The position numbers and the translations under genes are program-made. 64,000 bases of DNA from Nocardioides silvaticus (lineage in GTDB: Bacteria; Actinomycetota; Actinomycetes; Propionibacteriales; Nocardioidaceae), in assembly GCF_003160695.1 (NCBI RefSeq), contig NZ_QGDD01000010.1:95776-159775 (forward strand), in the 5' to 3' direction. Numbering within the stretch: position 1 is the first letter of the stretch; each line of letters begins with the position of its first letter. Under the pieces are notes generated by a model that did not search any database, had not been told where the DNA came from, and saw only the letters and a program-made list of their open reading frames with translations. Below, in pieces: positions 15,668 through 24,366 of this stretch.

Positions 15668-16246
15668 ATGACCACCACCACCGCCCCCACCCGCACCGTC
15701 GACGGAGCCCTCCTCCCCGCTGCCGGCGCCTGGGAGATCGACCCCGGCCACACCGACCTCGCCTTCACCGGCCGCCACTTCATGGTGACCAAGGTGCGCG
15801 GCCGGTTCACCGGCGTGACCGGCGTCGTCGAGATCGCCGAGGACCTGCGCGACTCGCGCGTGGACGTCACCATCGACATGGCGAGCGTCGAGTCCGGCAA
15901 CGAGACCCGCGACGAGCACCTGCGCTCGGCCGAGCTCTTCGACGTCGCGATTTATCCGACCGCCACCTTCCGCAGCGCCGAGGTGGAGTGGCGCGGCACC
16001 CGCGGCACCGTCCACGGCGACCTCACCATTCACGGCGTCACCAAGCGCGTCCCGCTCGAGGTCGAGTTCGAGGGCTACGTGCGCGACCCGTGGGGCGGCG
16101 ACCGCGCCATCTTCAGCGCCCGCACCAAGGTCAACCGCGAGGACTTCGGCGTGACGTGGAACGTCGCGCTCGAGGCCGGCGGCGTCCTGGTGTCCAAGGA
16201 GATCCAGATCGAGATCAACCTCGAGACGGTCCTCAACAACGCATGA
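15668..16246 (+). CDS. YceI-family protein
   Basis: A 192-residue lipocalin-like YceI protein, which binds isoprenoid-type ligands in a beta-barrel. Signatures are 'AWEIDPGHTDLAFTGRHFMVTKVRGRF', 'GNETRDEHLRSAELFD' (the family fingerprint) and 'GDLTIHGVTKRVPLEVEF'. There is no signal peptide, so it is probably cytoplasmic. ATG 15668 has AAGGAG upstream. Co-regulation with the rhodanese by MarR suggests a stress or quinone-related response; this is inference. Confidence 0.92.
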   Translation: MTTTTAPTRTVDGALLPAAGAWEIDPGHTDLAFTGRHFMVTKVRGRFTGVTGVVEIAEDLRDSRVDVTIDMASVESGNETRDEHLRSAELFDVAIYPTATFRSAEVEWRGTRGTVHGDLTIHGVTKRVPLEVEFEGYVRDPWGGDRAIFSARTKVNREDFGVTWNVALEAGGVLVSKEIQIEINLETVLNNA

Positions 16247-16311
16247 CCCCATCCAGTGACGAGCGGCGCGGCCGAGCAACGGTCGCGCCGCTCGTCCCCG
16301 AAAGGAAGCCG

Positions 16312-17097
16312 ATGCCCACGTCGCCCGCCACCGCTGCGCGCACGAACCCGCGCGCCGCCGTACCCACACGACCCCTCCTCGCCTTCGCCGCCATCGCGGT
16401 CCCAACGGGGTGGGTGCTCCTCAGCACCGCCCAGCTGCTCGACGCCCCGGCGGACCCGTTCGTGCTGCTCACCCTGCTGCTCGGGTTGGTGCTGCCTGCT
16501 GTCGTGCTCCTCCGTCGCGATCCGCGTACGACGCTGCGCGCGACCTTGCGCGACCTCGTCCGGCCGACGCGGCCGGCCTGGTTGATGGCGCCCGCCGCGC
16601 TCGGGATCCCCCTCGTGGCCTGGCTGCTGGCCGCGGCACTCGACGGCACCGACGGCGACGCAACAGCGGCAGTCGGCGCCTTCGCCGGCGCCGCCCTCGG
16701 CAGCCTCGTCATCGTCAACCTCTGGGAGGAGCTGGCGTGGACCGGGTTCTTCCAGCGAGGCGCGATGGCTCGCTGGGGCTACCTCGGCGGCAGCCTGGTC
16801 ACCGCGGTGCTCTTCGCAGCGATCCACCTCCCGCTCGCGTTCGACGGCGCCGACGGGCTCAGGGATGTCCTCGTCGGTGTCGCCGCCCTGCTCGGCGCCG
16901 GCGTCGGGATGCGCCTGCTCATCGGCGCCCTGGACCTGTGGGCCGGCAGCAGCCTGCTGGCGGTCGCGATGCTCCACGCGTCCTTCAACGGGGCCGCGGA
17001 GATCATCGAGCCGGACGTCGACTGGGTACGCTACGCCGTCGTACTCGTCGCGGGCGTCCTCGCCGCCGCCCTCCTCGGCCGGAAGGACCGGGCATGA
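16312..17097 (+). CDS. CPBP-family intramembrane metalloprotease
   Basis: A 261-residue membrane protein with about seven to eight hydrophobic segments. The CPBP (Abi/CAAX protease-like) motifs are present: 'LWEELAWTGFFQR' (motif 1, EExxxR type), 'FAAIHLPL' (motif 2 His) and 'AMLHASFNGAAE' (motif 3). ATG 16312 follows AAAGGAAG. It ends in an ATGA overlap with the next gene, so the two are translationally coupled. The substrate is unknown; some relatives act in bacteriocin immunity or prenyl-protein processing. Confidence 0.88.
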   Translation: MPTSPATAARTNPRAAVPTRPLLAFAAIAVPTGWVLLSTAQLLDAPADPFVLLTLLLGLVLPAVVLLRRDPRTTLRATLRDLVRPTRPAWLMAPAALGIPLVAWLLAAALDGTDGDATAAVGAFAGAALGSLVIVNLWEELAWTGFFQRGAMARWGYLGGSLVTAVLFAAIHLPLAFDGADGLRDVLVGVAALLGAGVGMRLLIGALDLWAGSSLLAVAMLHASFNGAAEIIEPDVDWVRYAVVLVAGVLAAALLGRKDRA

Positions 17098-17537
17098 CGC
17101 CGTTCGAGGTCCACCCCGGGGACGTCCCGACCTGGCCGGGCATCACCGATGCCGGCCGGGTCGTCGCCCGCTTCCTCGCCGAGGTCCGGGTGACGGGTGA
17201 TGAAGCCGCGGCCCACCGTCTGCTCGCCGCCGAGGTCCCCGCCCACCAGGTCACCTCGGAGGAGCCGACGACGGTCGTCCGCACCCCGGGGGAGTACGCC
17301 GCGCACGTGCGCGACATGTTCGCCACCTTCGGCCGCTTCCGCTACGTCGTGGAGGAGGTGCTGGCCGACGGCGACCGCGTCTACGTCCGCTGGCGCCAGG
17401 AGGGGCGTGGCCTCACCGAGATCGGTTCGGCGGTCTACCGCGTCCAGGACGGGCGGATCGCGGAGTACTGGATCCAGCTCGACCGTCTTGGCCTCCTCCG
17501 ACAACGTGAGGCCGCTGACGGCACCCTGGCAGAGTGA
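17094..17537 (+). CDS. SnoaL/NTF2-like protein
   Basis: A 147-residue alpha+beta barrel protein. It resembles the SnoaL polyketide cyclase-like family of ester or ring-modifying enzymes: helical start 'GRVVARFLAEVRVTGDEAAAH', then 'VRDMFATFGRFRYVVEEVLADGDRVYVRWR' (pieces of the family core) and 'YRVQDGRIAEYWIQLDRLG' at the end. It overlaps the CPBP gene by four bases. No specific reaction can be assigned. Confidence 0.8.
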   Translation: MTPFEVHPGDVPTWPGITDAGRVVARFLAEVRVTGDEAAAHRLLAAEVPAHQVTSEEPTTVVRTPGEYAAHVRDMFATFGRFRYVVEEVLADGDRVYVRWRQEGRGLTEIGSAVYRVQDGRIAEYWIQLDRLGLLRQREAADGTLAE

Positions 17538-17541
17538 CCGC

Positions 17542-18489
17542 GTGACAGCGCAGACCACCCGCGACGTGCTGATGGTCGGGCTCGGCACCATCGCCACGAC
17601 CCACCTCCACGTGCTCGACCAGCGCGCCGACGTACGCGTCGTCGCCGGCGTCGACCCGCAGCCCTCCGAGCAGCCGTTCCCGGTCTTCGCCTCCGTCGAG
17701 GCCGCTCTCGCGGAAGCGCCCGAACCCGACCTGGTCGTCGTCGCGACGCCCACCGACACCCACCCCGCGCTCGTCCAGGAGGTGCTGCGGTCCACCGGCG
17801 CGCTGGTGCTCTCGGAGAAGCCGCTGGCCCGCGACCTGGCCACCATCCGGGCGCTCGAGCAGGCGGAGCCGGACCTGGCCGACCGGGTCAAGGTCGCCCA
17901 CCACTTCGCGTTCTCGCCCGAGATCGAGTGGGCCCGCAGCGTCGCGGCGGCGCACCCGCAGTGGGGGCCGCCGAGCCACATCCTGTCGGTGTTCAACGAC
18001 GCCTACGGCGGGTTCTCCGCCGAGCGCCGCGCCAGCTACGTGTCGACCTGGGTCGACTCCGGCCCCAACCAGCTCAGCCTGCTCGGCGCGTTCGTCGGCG
18101 GCTGGCGGCTCCTCGACCACGACGACCGCGGCGACCGGTCGGTGACCACGCTCGCGCACGACGGCGGCACGACCGTCCTCACGTCAAACTGGCTGGCCGC
18201 CGACAGCAGCAAGCAGACGACCATCGACTACGCCGGCGGCGCGCGCATCCGGATGGACCACACCTCGATGACGGGCGTGGTCCTCGAGGGTGGCCGCGTC
18301 GTCGAGCACCACGGCTACACGGGCACGGCCGGCCGCAAGGAGGCGCACTACCTCGGCCTCTACGACGTGCTGCTCCGCGACCCCTCCGACAGCCGGCTCG
18401 GCGTGCCGCTGGCGACCGACATCGCCGCGCTGCTCGAAGCAGGGGAGCTCGCGGCCGCGGCGACAACGATTCGCTGGACGGACGCATAG
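17542..18489 (+). CDS. Gfo/Idh/MocA-family oxidoreductase
   Basis: A 315-residue NAD(P)-binding oxidoreductase. The Rossmann start 'VLMVGLGTIATTHLHVL', 'VVVATPTDTHPALVQEVL' and the hallmark 'LSEKPLARDLATI' (E-K-P) are present. A His-rich C-terminal domain follows. The GTG at 17542 begins four bases after the previous stop and is the most upstream sensible start. Family members oxidise sugars or their derivatives; the substrate here is not clear from context. Confidence 0.85.
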   Translation: MTAQTTRDVLMVGLGTIATTHLHVLDQRADVRVVAGVDPQPSEQPFPVFASVEAALAEAPEPDLVVVATPTDTHPALVQEVLRSTGALVLSEKPLARDLATIRALEQAEPDLADRVKVAHHFAFSPEIEWARSVAAAHPQWGPPSHILSVFNDAYGGFSAERRASYVSTWVDSGPNQLSLLGAFVGGWRLLDHDDRGDRSVTTLAHDGGTTVLTSNWLAADSSKQTTIDYAGGARIRMDHTSMTGVVLEGGRVVEHHGYTGTAGRKEAHYLGLYDVLLRDPSDSRLGVPLATDIAALLEAGELAAAATTIRWTDA

Positions 18490-18518
18490 GCCGTCGCCGG
18501 GCCGGGTACCGGCGGGAC

Positions 18519-18770
18519 ATGACCGATTCGAACACACGTACGAACCAGTCCGATGCCGACGTGATCGGCGCCGAAGCTCCCGACCCGACCGGCACCGAGA
18601 AGGACCCCGACGACTGGGTCACCGGCGACGAGCCGATGACCGGCGCCCAACGCTCCTACCTCGACACGCTCGCGCGCGAGGCCGGCGAGACGCTGTCGGC
18701 CGACCTCACCAAGGCCGAGGCGTCCGAGCACATCGAGCGGCTCCAGGCACAGACCGGCCGGGGTGCCTGA
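18519..18770 (+). CDS. DUF3072 domain protein
   Basis: An 83-residue acidic protein. The C-terminal half, 'EPMTGAQRSYLDTLAREAG', matches the DUF3072 core, and 'LTKAEASEHIERLQ' ends it. The N-terminal half is low in complexity and probably disordered. Its function is unknown. ATG 18519 is preceded by GGCGGGAC, a moderate site. Confidence 0.8.
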   Translation: MTDSNTRTNQSDADVIGAEAPDPTGTEKDPDDWVTGDEPMTGAQRSYLDTLAREAGETLSADLTKAEASEHIERLQAQTGRGA

Positions 18771-18812
18771 CCGCACTGTGGTTAGGGTCGAAGGCCTCGG
18801 GGAGGAGTGTCG

Positions 18813-20174
18813 ATGAGCGAGCAACCAGGTCCGTTCGGCGTACGACGTGCCGGCGTGCTCCTGCACGTCACCTCGCTGCCGTCCGGTGACCTCGGCGACG
18901 ACGCGTTCGGGTTCGTCGACTTCCTGGCCGACGCCGGGTGCTCGGTGTGGCAGGTGCTGCCGCTCGTGCCCACGCACGAGGAGGACCGCTCGCCGTACAA
19001 CTCACTCTCCTCGATGGCCGGCAACCCCGAGCTGATCAGCGACGCCCGGCGCGAGCAGCCCGACAACGCCACGCTGGCGGACTGGTGCGCGCAGCACAGG
19101 GACTGGCTCGAGCCGTACGTCGAGTTCGTCGCGCTACGGGAGCTCCAGGGCGGCACGAAGTGGTGGACCTGGGAGCCCGGCCTCCGCGACCGCGACCCCA
19201 ACGCCGTGACGCGGGCGCTCGCACCGGTCGTCGACCGGGTGGTGGAGCTCAAGCGCGAGCAGTGGCAGTTCGCCCGCCAGTGGCAACGACTGCGCGAGCA
19301 CGCGGCCGAGAAGGGCGTGCTGTTCTTCGGCGACCTGCCGATCTTCGTGTCCCTCGACAGCGCTGATGTGTGGGCGCACCGCGAGCTGTTCCTCCTCGAC
19401 GAGCGCGGACAGCCGATCACAGTCACCGGGTGCCCTCCCGACTACTTCGCCGAGGACGGGCAGCGCTGGAACAACCCGCACTACGACTGGGACGCGATGG
19501 CGGCCGACGGCTACGACTGGTGGCGGCGGCGGATCGCCCGCCAGCGCGAGCTCTTCGACCTGGTGCGGATCGACCACTTCCGCGGCTTCGAGGCCGCCTG
19601 GCACATCCCGGCCGACGCGCCCACCGCGCGCGACGGGAAGTGGGTCGAGGCGCCCGGTGCCGAGGTGCTCGCTGCGCTGATCGACGAGGCCGGCACCGGG
19701 ACCCTGGTCGCCGAGGACCTCGGTGTCATCACGCCCGAGGTCGACGCGCTGCGCACCAGCTTCCGGCTGCCCGGGATGAAGGTGCTGCAGTTCGCCTTCG
19801 ACGGCGCGCTCGACAACCCCTACCTGCCGGTCAACCACGACGAGCTCAGCGTCGTCTACACCGGCACCCACGACAACGACACGACCGTCGGCTGGTGGGC
19901 GAGCATCGACGAGCGCACCCGCACGCAGGCGGCCTCCCACCTGATCGACCCGGACGAGGAGATGCCCGGAGCGCTGGTGCGGCTGGCGATGCAGTCGACC
20001 GCGCGGCTCGCCGTCGTACCCGCCCAGGACCTGCTCGCCCTCGGCAGCGAGAGCCGGATGAACACGCCCGGCACCGAGACCGGCAACTGGTCGTGGCAGG
20101 CGCCGCCCGACGCTTTCGACGAGGAGCTGGCGGCGCGGCTGCGTGCGGTCGTGGGGGAGGCCGGGCGGCAGTGA
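18813..20174 (+). CDS. malQ: 4-alpha-glucanotransferase (amylomaltase)
   Basis: A 453-residue GH77 enzyme that transfers alpha-1,4-glucan chains in maltodextrin and glycogen metabolism. Motifs include 'AGVLLHVTSLPS' at the start, 'FGDLPIFVSLDSADVW', the nucleophile region 'FDLVRIDHFRGFEAAW', 'LVAEDLGVITPEV' (acid/base Glu) and 'VYTGTHDNDTTVGWW'. GGAGG lies seven bases before ATG 18813, which I prefer to the GTG at 18807. Somewhat shorter than the 500-residue typical bacterial form, with no N-terminal extension. It stands alone with no maltose transporter nearby. Confidence 0.95.
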   Translation: MSEQPGPFGVRRAGVLLHVTSLPSGDLGDDAFGFVDFLADAGCSVWQVLPLVPTHEEDRSPYNSLSSMAGNPELISDARREQPDNATLADWCAQHRDWLEPYVEFVALRELQGGTKWWTWEPGLRDRDPNAVTRALAPVVDRVVELKREQWQFARQWQRLREHAAEKGVLFFGDLPIFVSLDSADVWAHRELFLLDERGQPITVTGCPPDYFAEDGQRWNNPHYDWDAMAADGYDWWRRRIARQRELFDLVRIDHFRGFEAAWHIPADAPTARDGKWVEAPGAEVLAALIDEAGTGTLVAEDLGVITPEVDALRTSFRLPGMKVLQFAFDGALDNPYLPVNHDELSVVYTGTHDNDTTVGWWASIDERTRTQAASHLIDPDEEMPGALVRLAMQSTARLAVVPAQDLLALGSESRMNTPGTETGNWSWQAPPDAFDEELAARLRAVVGEAGRQ

Positions 20175-20642
20175 TCAGCCGTCGTCGTGGTGCAGTCGCC
20201 ACAGGTGGAGCAGCCGCTCGGTGACCGAGGGCGGCGTACGACGCCCCGAGCTGTAGACCTTGCGCCACGGGAACTCCGGCGTCGCCATCTCCAGCTCGGT
20301 CACCTCGATCGCCTCGGCGAGCGGCACCGCCTCCACCAGCTCGAGGTCCACGACCCGGGTCGCCGCGCCGCGGCGTGACCGCTCGGGGTCCCAGTGCGGC
20401 GCGGTCCACGGCGTGCTCCGGATGACGCCGCGCGCCACGATGCCGCGTCCGTGCGGGCCCTGGCGGTAGAGGAACGCGGTGTCGCCGGGGTCGATGCCGT
20501 TGACGTGCCGGCCGACGCCCCAGGTCGTCGCCACCGGACCGTTCGCCTCGATCGCGTCGACGACCTCGCGCTCCCACGTCTCCGGGCTCCAGACGTAGTC
20601 GTCGTCCGGGCCGGGGTTCCAGGTCAGGAGGACGGCGTGCAT
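20175..20642 (-). CDS. EVE-like domain protein
   Basis: A 155-residue protein opening 'MHAVLLTWNPGPDDDYVWS' and containing 'GDTAFLYRQGPHGRGIVARG', the pattern of EVE/PUA-like domains that bind modified bases or RNA. EVE domains are often fused to or near restriction nucleases; here the next gene upstream on the same strand is an HNH protein, but that one is exported. Its 3' end abuts the malQ stop. Function uncertain. Confidence 0.65.
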   Translation of the reverse strand: MHAVLLTWNPGPDDDYVWSPETWEREVVDAIEANGPVATTWGVGRHVNGIDPGDTAFLYRQGPHGRGIVARGVIRSTPWTAPHWDPERSRRGAATRVVDLELVEAVPLAEAIEVTELEMATPEFPWRKVYSSGRRTPPSVTERLLHLWRLHHDDG

Positions 20643-20670
20643 GGCGGTCCAGTGCCCGCGGCTGTCGCGA

Positions 20671-21381
20671 TCAACCACGGGGACTCCGGCAGTACCCGAG
20701 CATGTCCTCGAGGGCCGCGACCTCGCTCGGGTCGGCCGCGAGGTCGTACTCGTGCTTCACCCGGATCCACCGCCGTGCGTAGGCACACTGGTACTCCTTG
20801 CGCGGCCGCCACGCCGCCGCGTCGTCCGACCCCTTGCTCGCGTTGGTCGGTCCGTCGACGGCGAGCAGCACCTCGAGGTCGTTGGCGAACTCCTTGCGCT
20901 CCTCGTCCGTCCACCCCGCTGCACCCGAGACCCACGCCTCGGCCAGCGGCACGACGTGGTCGATCTGGATCGCCTGCGCCTGCGCAGGATCCTTGAGGTC
21001 GTCGAAGGTCAGCGTGCCGCCGGTATAGGGGTCGACCCACGACCCGGCGAGCACGTCGTGGTCGCACGCGTCCTGCTGGGTGGTCGTGGTGGATCCGGGG
21101 ACGGCATCGCGCAGGAGCACGTCGTCGCGCTGGTTGCACCCGTTGCCGTCGATGTCCGCCCAGGCGTAGCCGAACGCGTCGCGGTCGTAGGTGTCGGGCG
21201 GCACCCGCTCCGCGATCCTGAGCTCGGACAGCAGGCGCTTCGCGTTGGTCGGCGCCGGCGGGGACTGTGCGGTCGGGGTCCCCGCCTCATCTGCGGGGGC
21301 GCTGTCAGGACGTTCGGTGCTGCACCCGAGGAGCAGGACGGTCGTCGCGAGCGCGATGCCCACACGAAGACCGGTCGTCAC
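20671..21381 (-). CDS. Exported HNH-family nuclease lipoprotein
   Basis: A 236-residue protein with a lipoprotein signal (GTG start at 21381, lipobox 'LLLGC'). The mature part ends in an HNH/DUF1524-type domain: 'IQIDHVVPLAEAWVSGA' (the DHVVPL motif), then 'LEVLLAVDGPTNASKGSDD' (N...K-S type) and 'YARRWIRVKHEYDL'. This architecture is common in secreted actinobacterial nucleases. 'DRDAFGYAWADIDGNGCNQRDD' in front is the usual linker domain of the group. It probably cuts DNA outside the cell. Confidence 0.88.
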   Translation of the reverse strand: MTTGLRVGIALATTVLLLGCSTERPDSAPADEAGTPTAQSPPAPTNAKRLLSELRIAERVPPDTYDRDAFGYAWADIDGNGCNQRDDVLLRDAVPGSTTTTQQDACDHDVLAGSWVDPYTGGTLTFDDLKDPAQAQAIQIDHVVPLAEAWVSGAAGWTDEERKEFANDLEVLLAVDGPTNASKGSDDAAAWRPRKEYQCAYARRWIRVKHEYDLAADPSEVAALEDMLGYCRSPRG

Positions 21382-21476
21382 GACACGAATGTTGCCGCAC
21401 GGACGGCCTGTGGATGAGACCCCGCTTGTCGGAGGTGCGGCTCACGATCGAGCCATGACCGGACGACTCGGAGTGA

Positions 21477-21632
21477 GGCACCAGGGTCGTCGATCCCGAT
21501 GGCCCGCGCCTGACGGCCTGGGAGCTGAGCGAAGGGGCGTACGTCGAGGCGGACGTGGTCGGTCCTGGCGAGGAGTGGGCGGCGTCCGCGCCGTTCGAGG
21601 TCACCGTGCGGCCGGACTCGTTCGCCGGCTGA
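21477..21632 (+). pseudogene. C-terminal remnant of a Uma2-family nuclease gene
   Basis: An open stretch without a start codon encodes 'RVVDPDGPRLTAWELSEG' followed by a beta-rich end 'FEVTVRPDSFAG', the typical C-terminus of Uma2 (DUF820) PD-(D/E)XK proteins. It runs from just after a TGA at 21474-21476 to TGA 21630-21632. The catalytic part is absent, so it is a relic. Identification rests on the 'VDPDG...L..WEL' pattern only. Confidence 0.5.
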
Positions 21633-21705
21633 CCGAAGTGTCGGGGGTGCGGCGCAGAGTGGGCGTGACAGGACTTCACGACTCGGGCCGGCTCAAGGAC
21701 TTCGG

Positions 21706-22179
21706 ATGGACGCACACTTCGACCCGGGCGACCGGCGGTTGGTGCTGATCGACATCGAGAACGTCGTCGGCGGGCTGGTGCTGCACGAGCGCGCCGCCGG
21801 GCACGCGCGCTGCTCGATCGAGGAAGCGGTGGGGACGCGCCCGATGGACCAGGTCGTGGTGGCGACCTGCCACAAGGGCTACCCGCACGTCGCGTGGACC
21901 TGGCCGAGCGCCCGGCGGCTGGTGCGGTCGGGGCAGGACGGCGCCGACCTCGAGCTGCTCGACGTCCTCGACGAGGAGGTGGCCGACCACTTCGAGCACG
22001 TCGTGCTGGTCTCGGGCGACGGGATCTTCACCGACGCCGTCACCGCGCTCGAGCGCAGTGGGGTGCGGGTGACGATCGCCGCCCGGCGCGGGCACCTCAG
22101 TGGCCGGCTCCGGCTGGCGGCGTCGGAGGTGGTCTACCTCAACGGGACCTGGGAGGCGCAGGAGAGGGTGGCGATCTGA
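21706..22179 (+). CDS. NYN domain (PIN-like) protein
   Basis: A 157-residue protein of the NYN/LabA-DUF88 type, a PIN-like RNase fold. Acidic residues are seen in 'LVLIDIENVVGG', 'GADLELLDVLDE' and 'VVLVSGDGIFTDAV' (the S-G-D-x-D/F-like third motif). Family members are RNA-cutting enzymes; the role of this small stand-alone version is not known. Its stop is followed within seven bases by a block of palindromic elements. Confidence 0.8.
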   Translation: MDAHFDPGDRRLVLIDIENVVGGLVLHERAAGHARCSIEEAVGTRPMDQVVVATCHKGYPHVAWTWPSARRLVRSGQDGADLELLDVLDEEVADHFEHVVLVSGDGIFTDAVTALERSGVRVTIAARRGHLSGRLRLAASEVVYLNGTWEAQERVAI

Positions 22180-22185
22180 GGTAGG

Positions 22186-22380
22186 GGTCTCGATACGTCC
22201 TCGCGCAGGGCGCTCGGACTACTCGACCACCGGAGGGGTCACCTTGACCACCGGAGGGGTCTCGATACGTCCTCGCGCAGGGCGCTCGGACTACTCGACC
22301 ACCGGAGGGGTCTCGATACGTCCTCGCGCAGAGCGCTCGGACTACTCGACCACCGGAGGGGTCACCTCGACCACCGGAGG
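22186..22380 (-). repeat. Array of three palindromic elements
   Basis: Three 51-base units at 22186-22236, 22258-22308 and 22309-22359 (GGTCTCGATACG ... GGACTACTCGACCACCGG) with two 21-base partial units (22237-22257 and 22360-22380). Units 1 and 2 are identical; unit 3 differs at one base. The array fills the space between the NYN gene and the convergent aminopeptidase stop. Confidence 0.9.
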
Positions 22381-22386
22381 GGTCGG

Positions 22387-24165
22387 CTACCCGAGGATCT
22401 TGTCCAGGGTGAGCTGCGCGACCGGGTGGTAGCCGGGGCGGGCACGGGCGTAGACCTCGCGCGCCCGCCCGAGCCCGCGGTCGGTCGCGGCGAGCTTGAG
22501 GTAGACCTTCTTGATGTAGAGCGCCCGGCCGTGGCGGGTGAGGAAGTCGGCCATGGCGGCGTCGACATCGGGGCGTTCGAAGAGGTAGCCGGCGTCGATG
22601 ACCTTCTCCAGCCACGCGGTCGCGTTCTCGATGTTGCCGCTGCGGCTCAGGCCGAACGTGGCGTCGGCGTCGTCGAACCGCTCGAACGGCAGGTCGTCGG
22701 GAAGCGCGCGGATGAAGTGCACCCACTGCTGGGAGACCCAGTCGCCGGTCGCGAGCTCGGCAGCAGGGCGGCCGGAGAGGAACGCGGTCACCTCGGCGTC
22801 CACCCGGTCGAAGGCGTCGGAGGTGAAGTGCGGCTCGTTGTCCGGCACGCCCGGCCCGCGCACCCAGGCATCGACCTGCAGGTCCTCATCCGTGATGCCG
22901 GCCGGCTCCAGCAGCTCGGCACGCAGGTAGGAGAGGAAGGTCTCGGTGTCCATCGACTCGAAGGCGAACCGCTCGAAGTAGCCGCGCAGGAACGCGTCGA
23001 ACCTCTCCCGCCCCACGGCGGCTTCGATGGTGCGGAGGAACAGCGACCCCTTCTCGTAGGGGATCTTCGACGGGCCCTCGTCGGGGTCGGTGAGGTCGAG
23101 CTCCAGCCAGGTGTCGCGCGGCTTCTCGACCGCGAGCCAGTGCTCGAGCTCCTGGCGTCCGAGCCGCAGGATCATGGCGGCGTAGTCGGCGCCGAACAGC
23201 TCCTCGTCGATCCGCGTCTCGAAGTAGACGGTGAAGCCCTCATTGAGCCAGATGTCGTTCCACGTCGAGTTCGTGACCAGGTTGCCCGACCACGAGTGCG
23301 CGAGCTCGTGCGCGACCACGGTCACCAGCGACCGGTCGCCCGCGAGCAGGGTCGGCGTCGCGAAGGTGAGCCGCGGGTTCTCCATGCCGCCGTACGGGAA
23401 GCTCGGCGGCAGCACCAGAAGGTCGTAACGGCCCCAGCGGTAGGGCCCGTAGAGTCGCTCGGCGGCTTCCATCATCTTCTCGGTGTCGGCGAACTCCCAC
23501 GCCGCCGCGTCGACCACCGACGGCTCGGCGTAGACGCCGGCGCGCTCGCCGAGGGCCCGGAACTCGAGGTCACCGACGGCGAGGGCGACGAGGTAGGCCG
23601 GCACCCGCGTGTCCATCGCGAACCGGTAGACCCCGTCGTGGGCGCGCTCGGTCGGGTTGGTCGCGCTCATCACGGCCAGCAGGTCGGACGGCACTCGCAG
23701 GACGGCGTCGTACGACGCGCGCACGCCCGGGCTGTCCTGGCAGGGGATCCAGCTCCGCCCGAGGATCGGCTGGTTCTGGGTGAAGAGGAACTGCTTGCCC
23801 GACGCGGTCTGCTCCGGCTCCAGCCACTGCAGCGCCCGCGCGTCGTCGGTCGTGGCGTAGTGGACGACGACCCGGCTGACCGATCCCACCTCGATGGTGA
23901 GCGGCTGCCCGAGGATCGGGTCGTGCTCGCCGAGCTCCCACCGCAGGTCGCTGCCGTGCCCGTCGGTGACCGCCGAGATCGCGAGCTGCCAGGTGTCGAG
24001 GACGAGCGTGCCCGCGTCCGGGGAGCTGACGTCGAGGTCGAGGGTGGCCCGTCCCGCCAGCCGGCGCGCATCGAAGTCGGCGGTCAGGTCGAGCGAGAGA
24101 TGCCGGACCGCGATCTCGTTGGGCCGGGCGAACGAGTGCGGGTCGGGGGCGAACGAACGAGCCAT
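22387..24165 (-). CDS. M1-family aminopeptidase (leukotriene A4 hydrolase-like)
   Basis: A 592-residue zinc metallopeptidase that removes N-terminal residues. It has the M1 exopeptidase motif 'GGMENP', the zinc motif 'VVAHELAHSWSGNLV' (HExxH) and the third ligand in 'WLNEGFTVYFE'. The C-terminal part ('DWVSQQWVHFIRAL' onward) matches the LTA4H C-terminal helical domain rather than ERAP1, which gives the subgroup. There is no signal peptide. I chose ATG 24165 ('MARSFAPDPHSFARP'); no clear ribosome site precedes it. The stop codon touches the repeat array. Confidence 0.95.
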   Translation of the reverse strand: MARSFAPDPHSFARPNEIAVRHLSLDLTADFDARRLAGRATLDLDVSSPDAGTLVLDTWQLAISAVTDGHGSDLRWELGEHDPILGQPLTIEVGSVSRVVVHYATTDDARALQWLEPEQTASGKQFLFTQNQPILGRSWIPCQDSPGVRASYDAVLRVPSDLLAVMSATNPTERAHDGVYRFAMDTRVPAYLVALAVGDLEFRALGERAGVYAEPSVVDAAAWEFADTEKMMEAAERLYGPYRWGRYDLLVLPPSFPYGGMENPRLTFATPTLLAGDRSLVTVVAHELAHSWSGNLVTNSTWNDIWLNEGFTVYFETRIDEELFGADYAAMILRLGRQELEHWLAVEKPRDTWLELDLTDPDEGPSKIPYEKGSLFLRTIEAAVGRERFDAFLRGYFERFAFESMDTETFLSYLRAELLEPAGITDEDLQVDAWVRGPGVPDNEPHFTSDAFDRVDAEVTAFLSGRPAAELATGDWVSQQWVHFIRALPDDLPFERFDDADATFGLSRSGNIENATAWLEKVIDAGYLFERPDVDAAMADFLTRHGRALYIKKVYLKLAATDRGLGRAREVYARARPGYHPVAQLTLDKILG

Positions 24166-24366
24166 GCCGTCACGGTAGTGGCCGCCCCCACGAGTCACTC
24201 CGCCGCGTCCCGAGCGCTTGTTCTCCTACGCACCCCACGCCTGCTCGCCTCAGCAGTCCCAGCAGCCCCAGCGGTTTCCGGGAATCCCGGACGTGGCCCC
24301 GTCGGCTGCCTACGCTCGTCGTGGGAGAGGGAACTGTCGGACTCGGCCGGCTTGAGGGGGCACTGC

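Noticed and set aside
22426..24366. Long plus-strand open frame opposite the M1 aminopeptidase
   Set aside because: The aminopeptidase has all family motifs; the opposite frame is a shadow that happens to join the NERD gene downstream.
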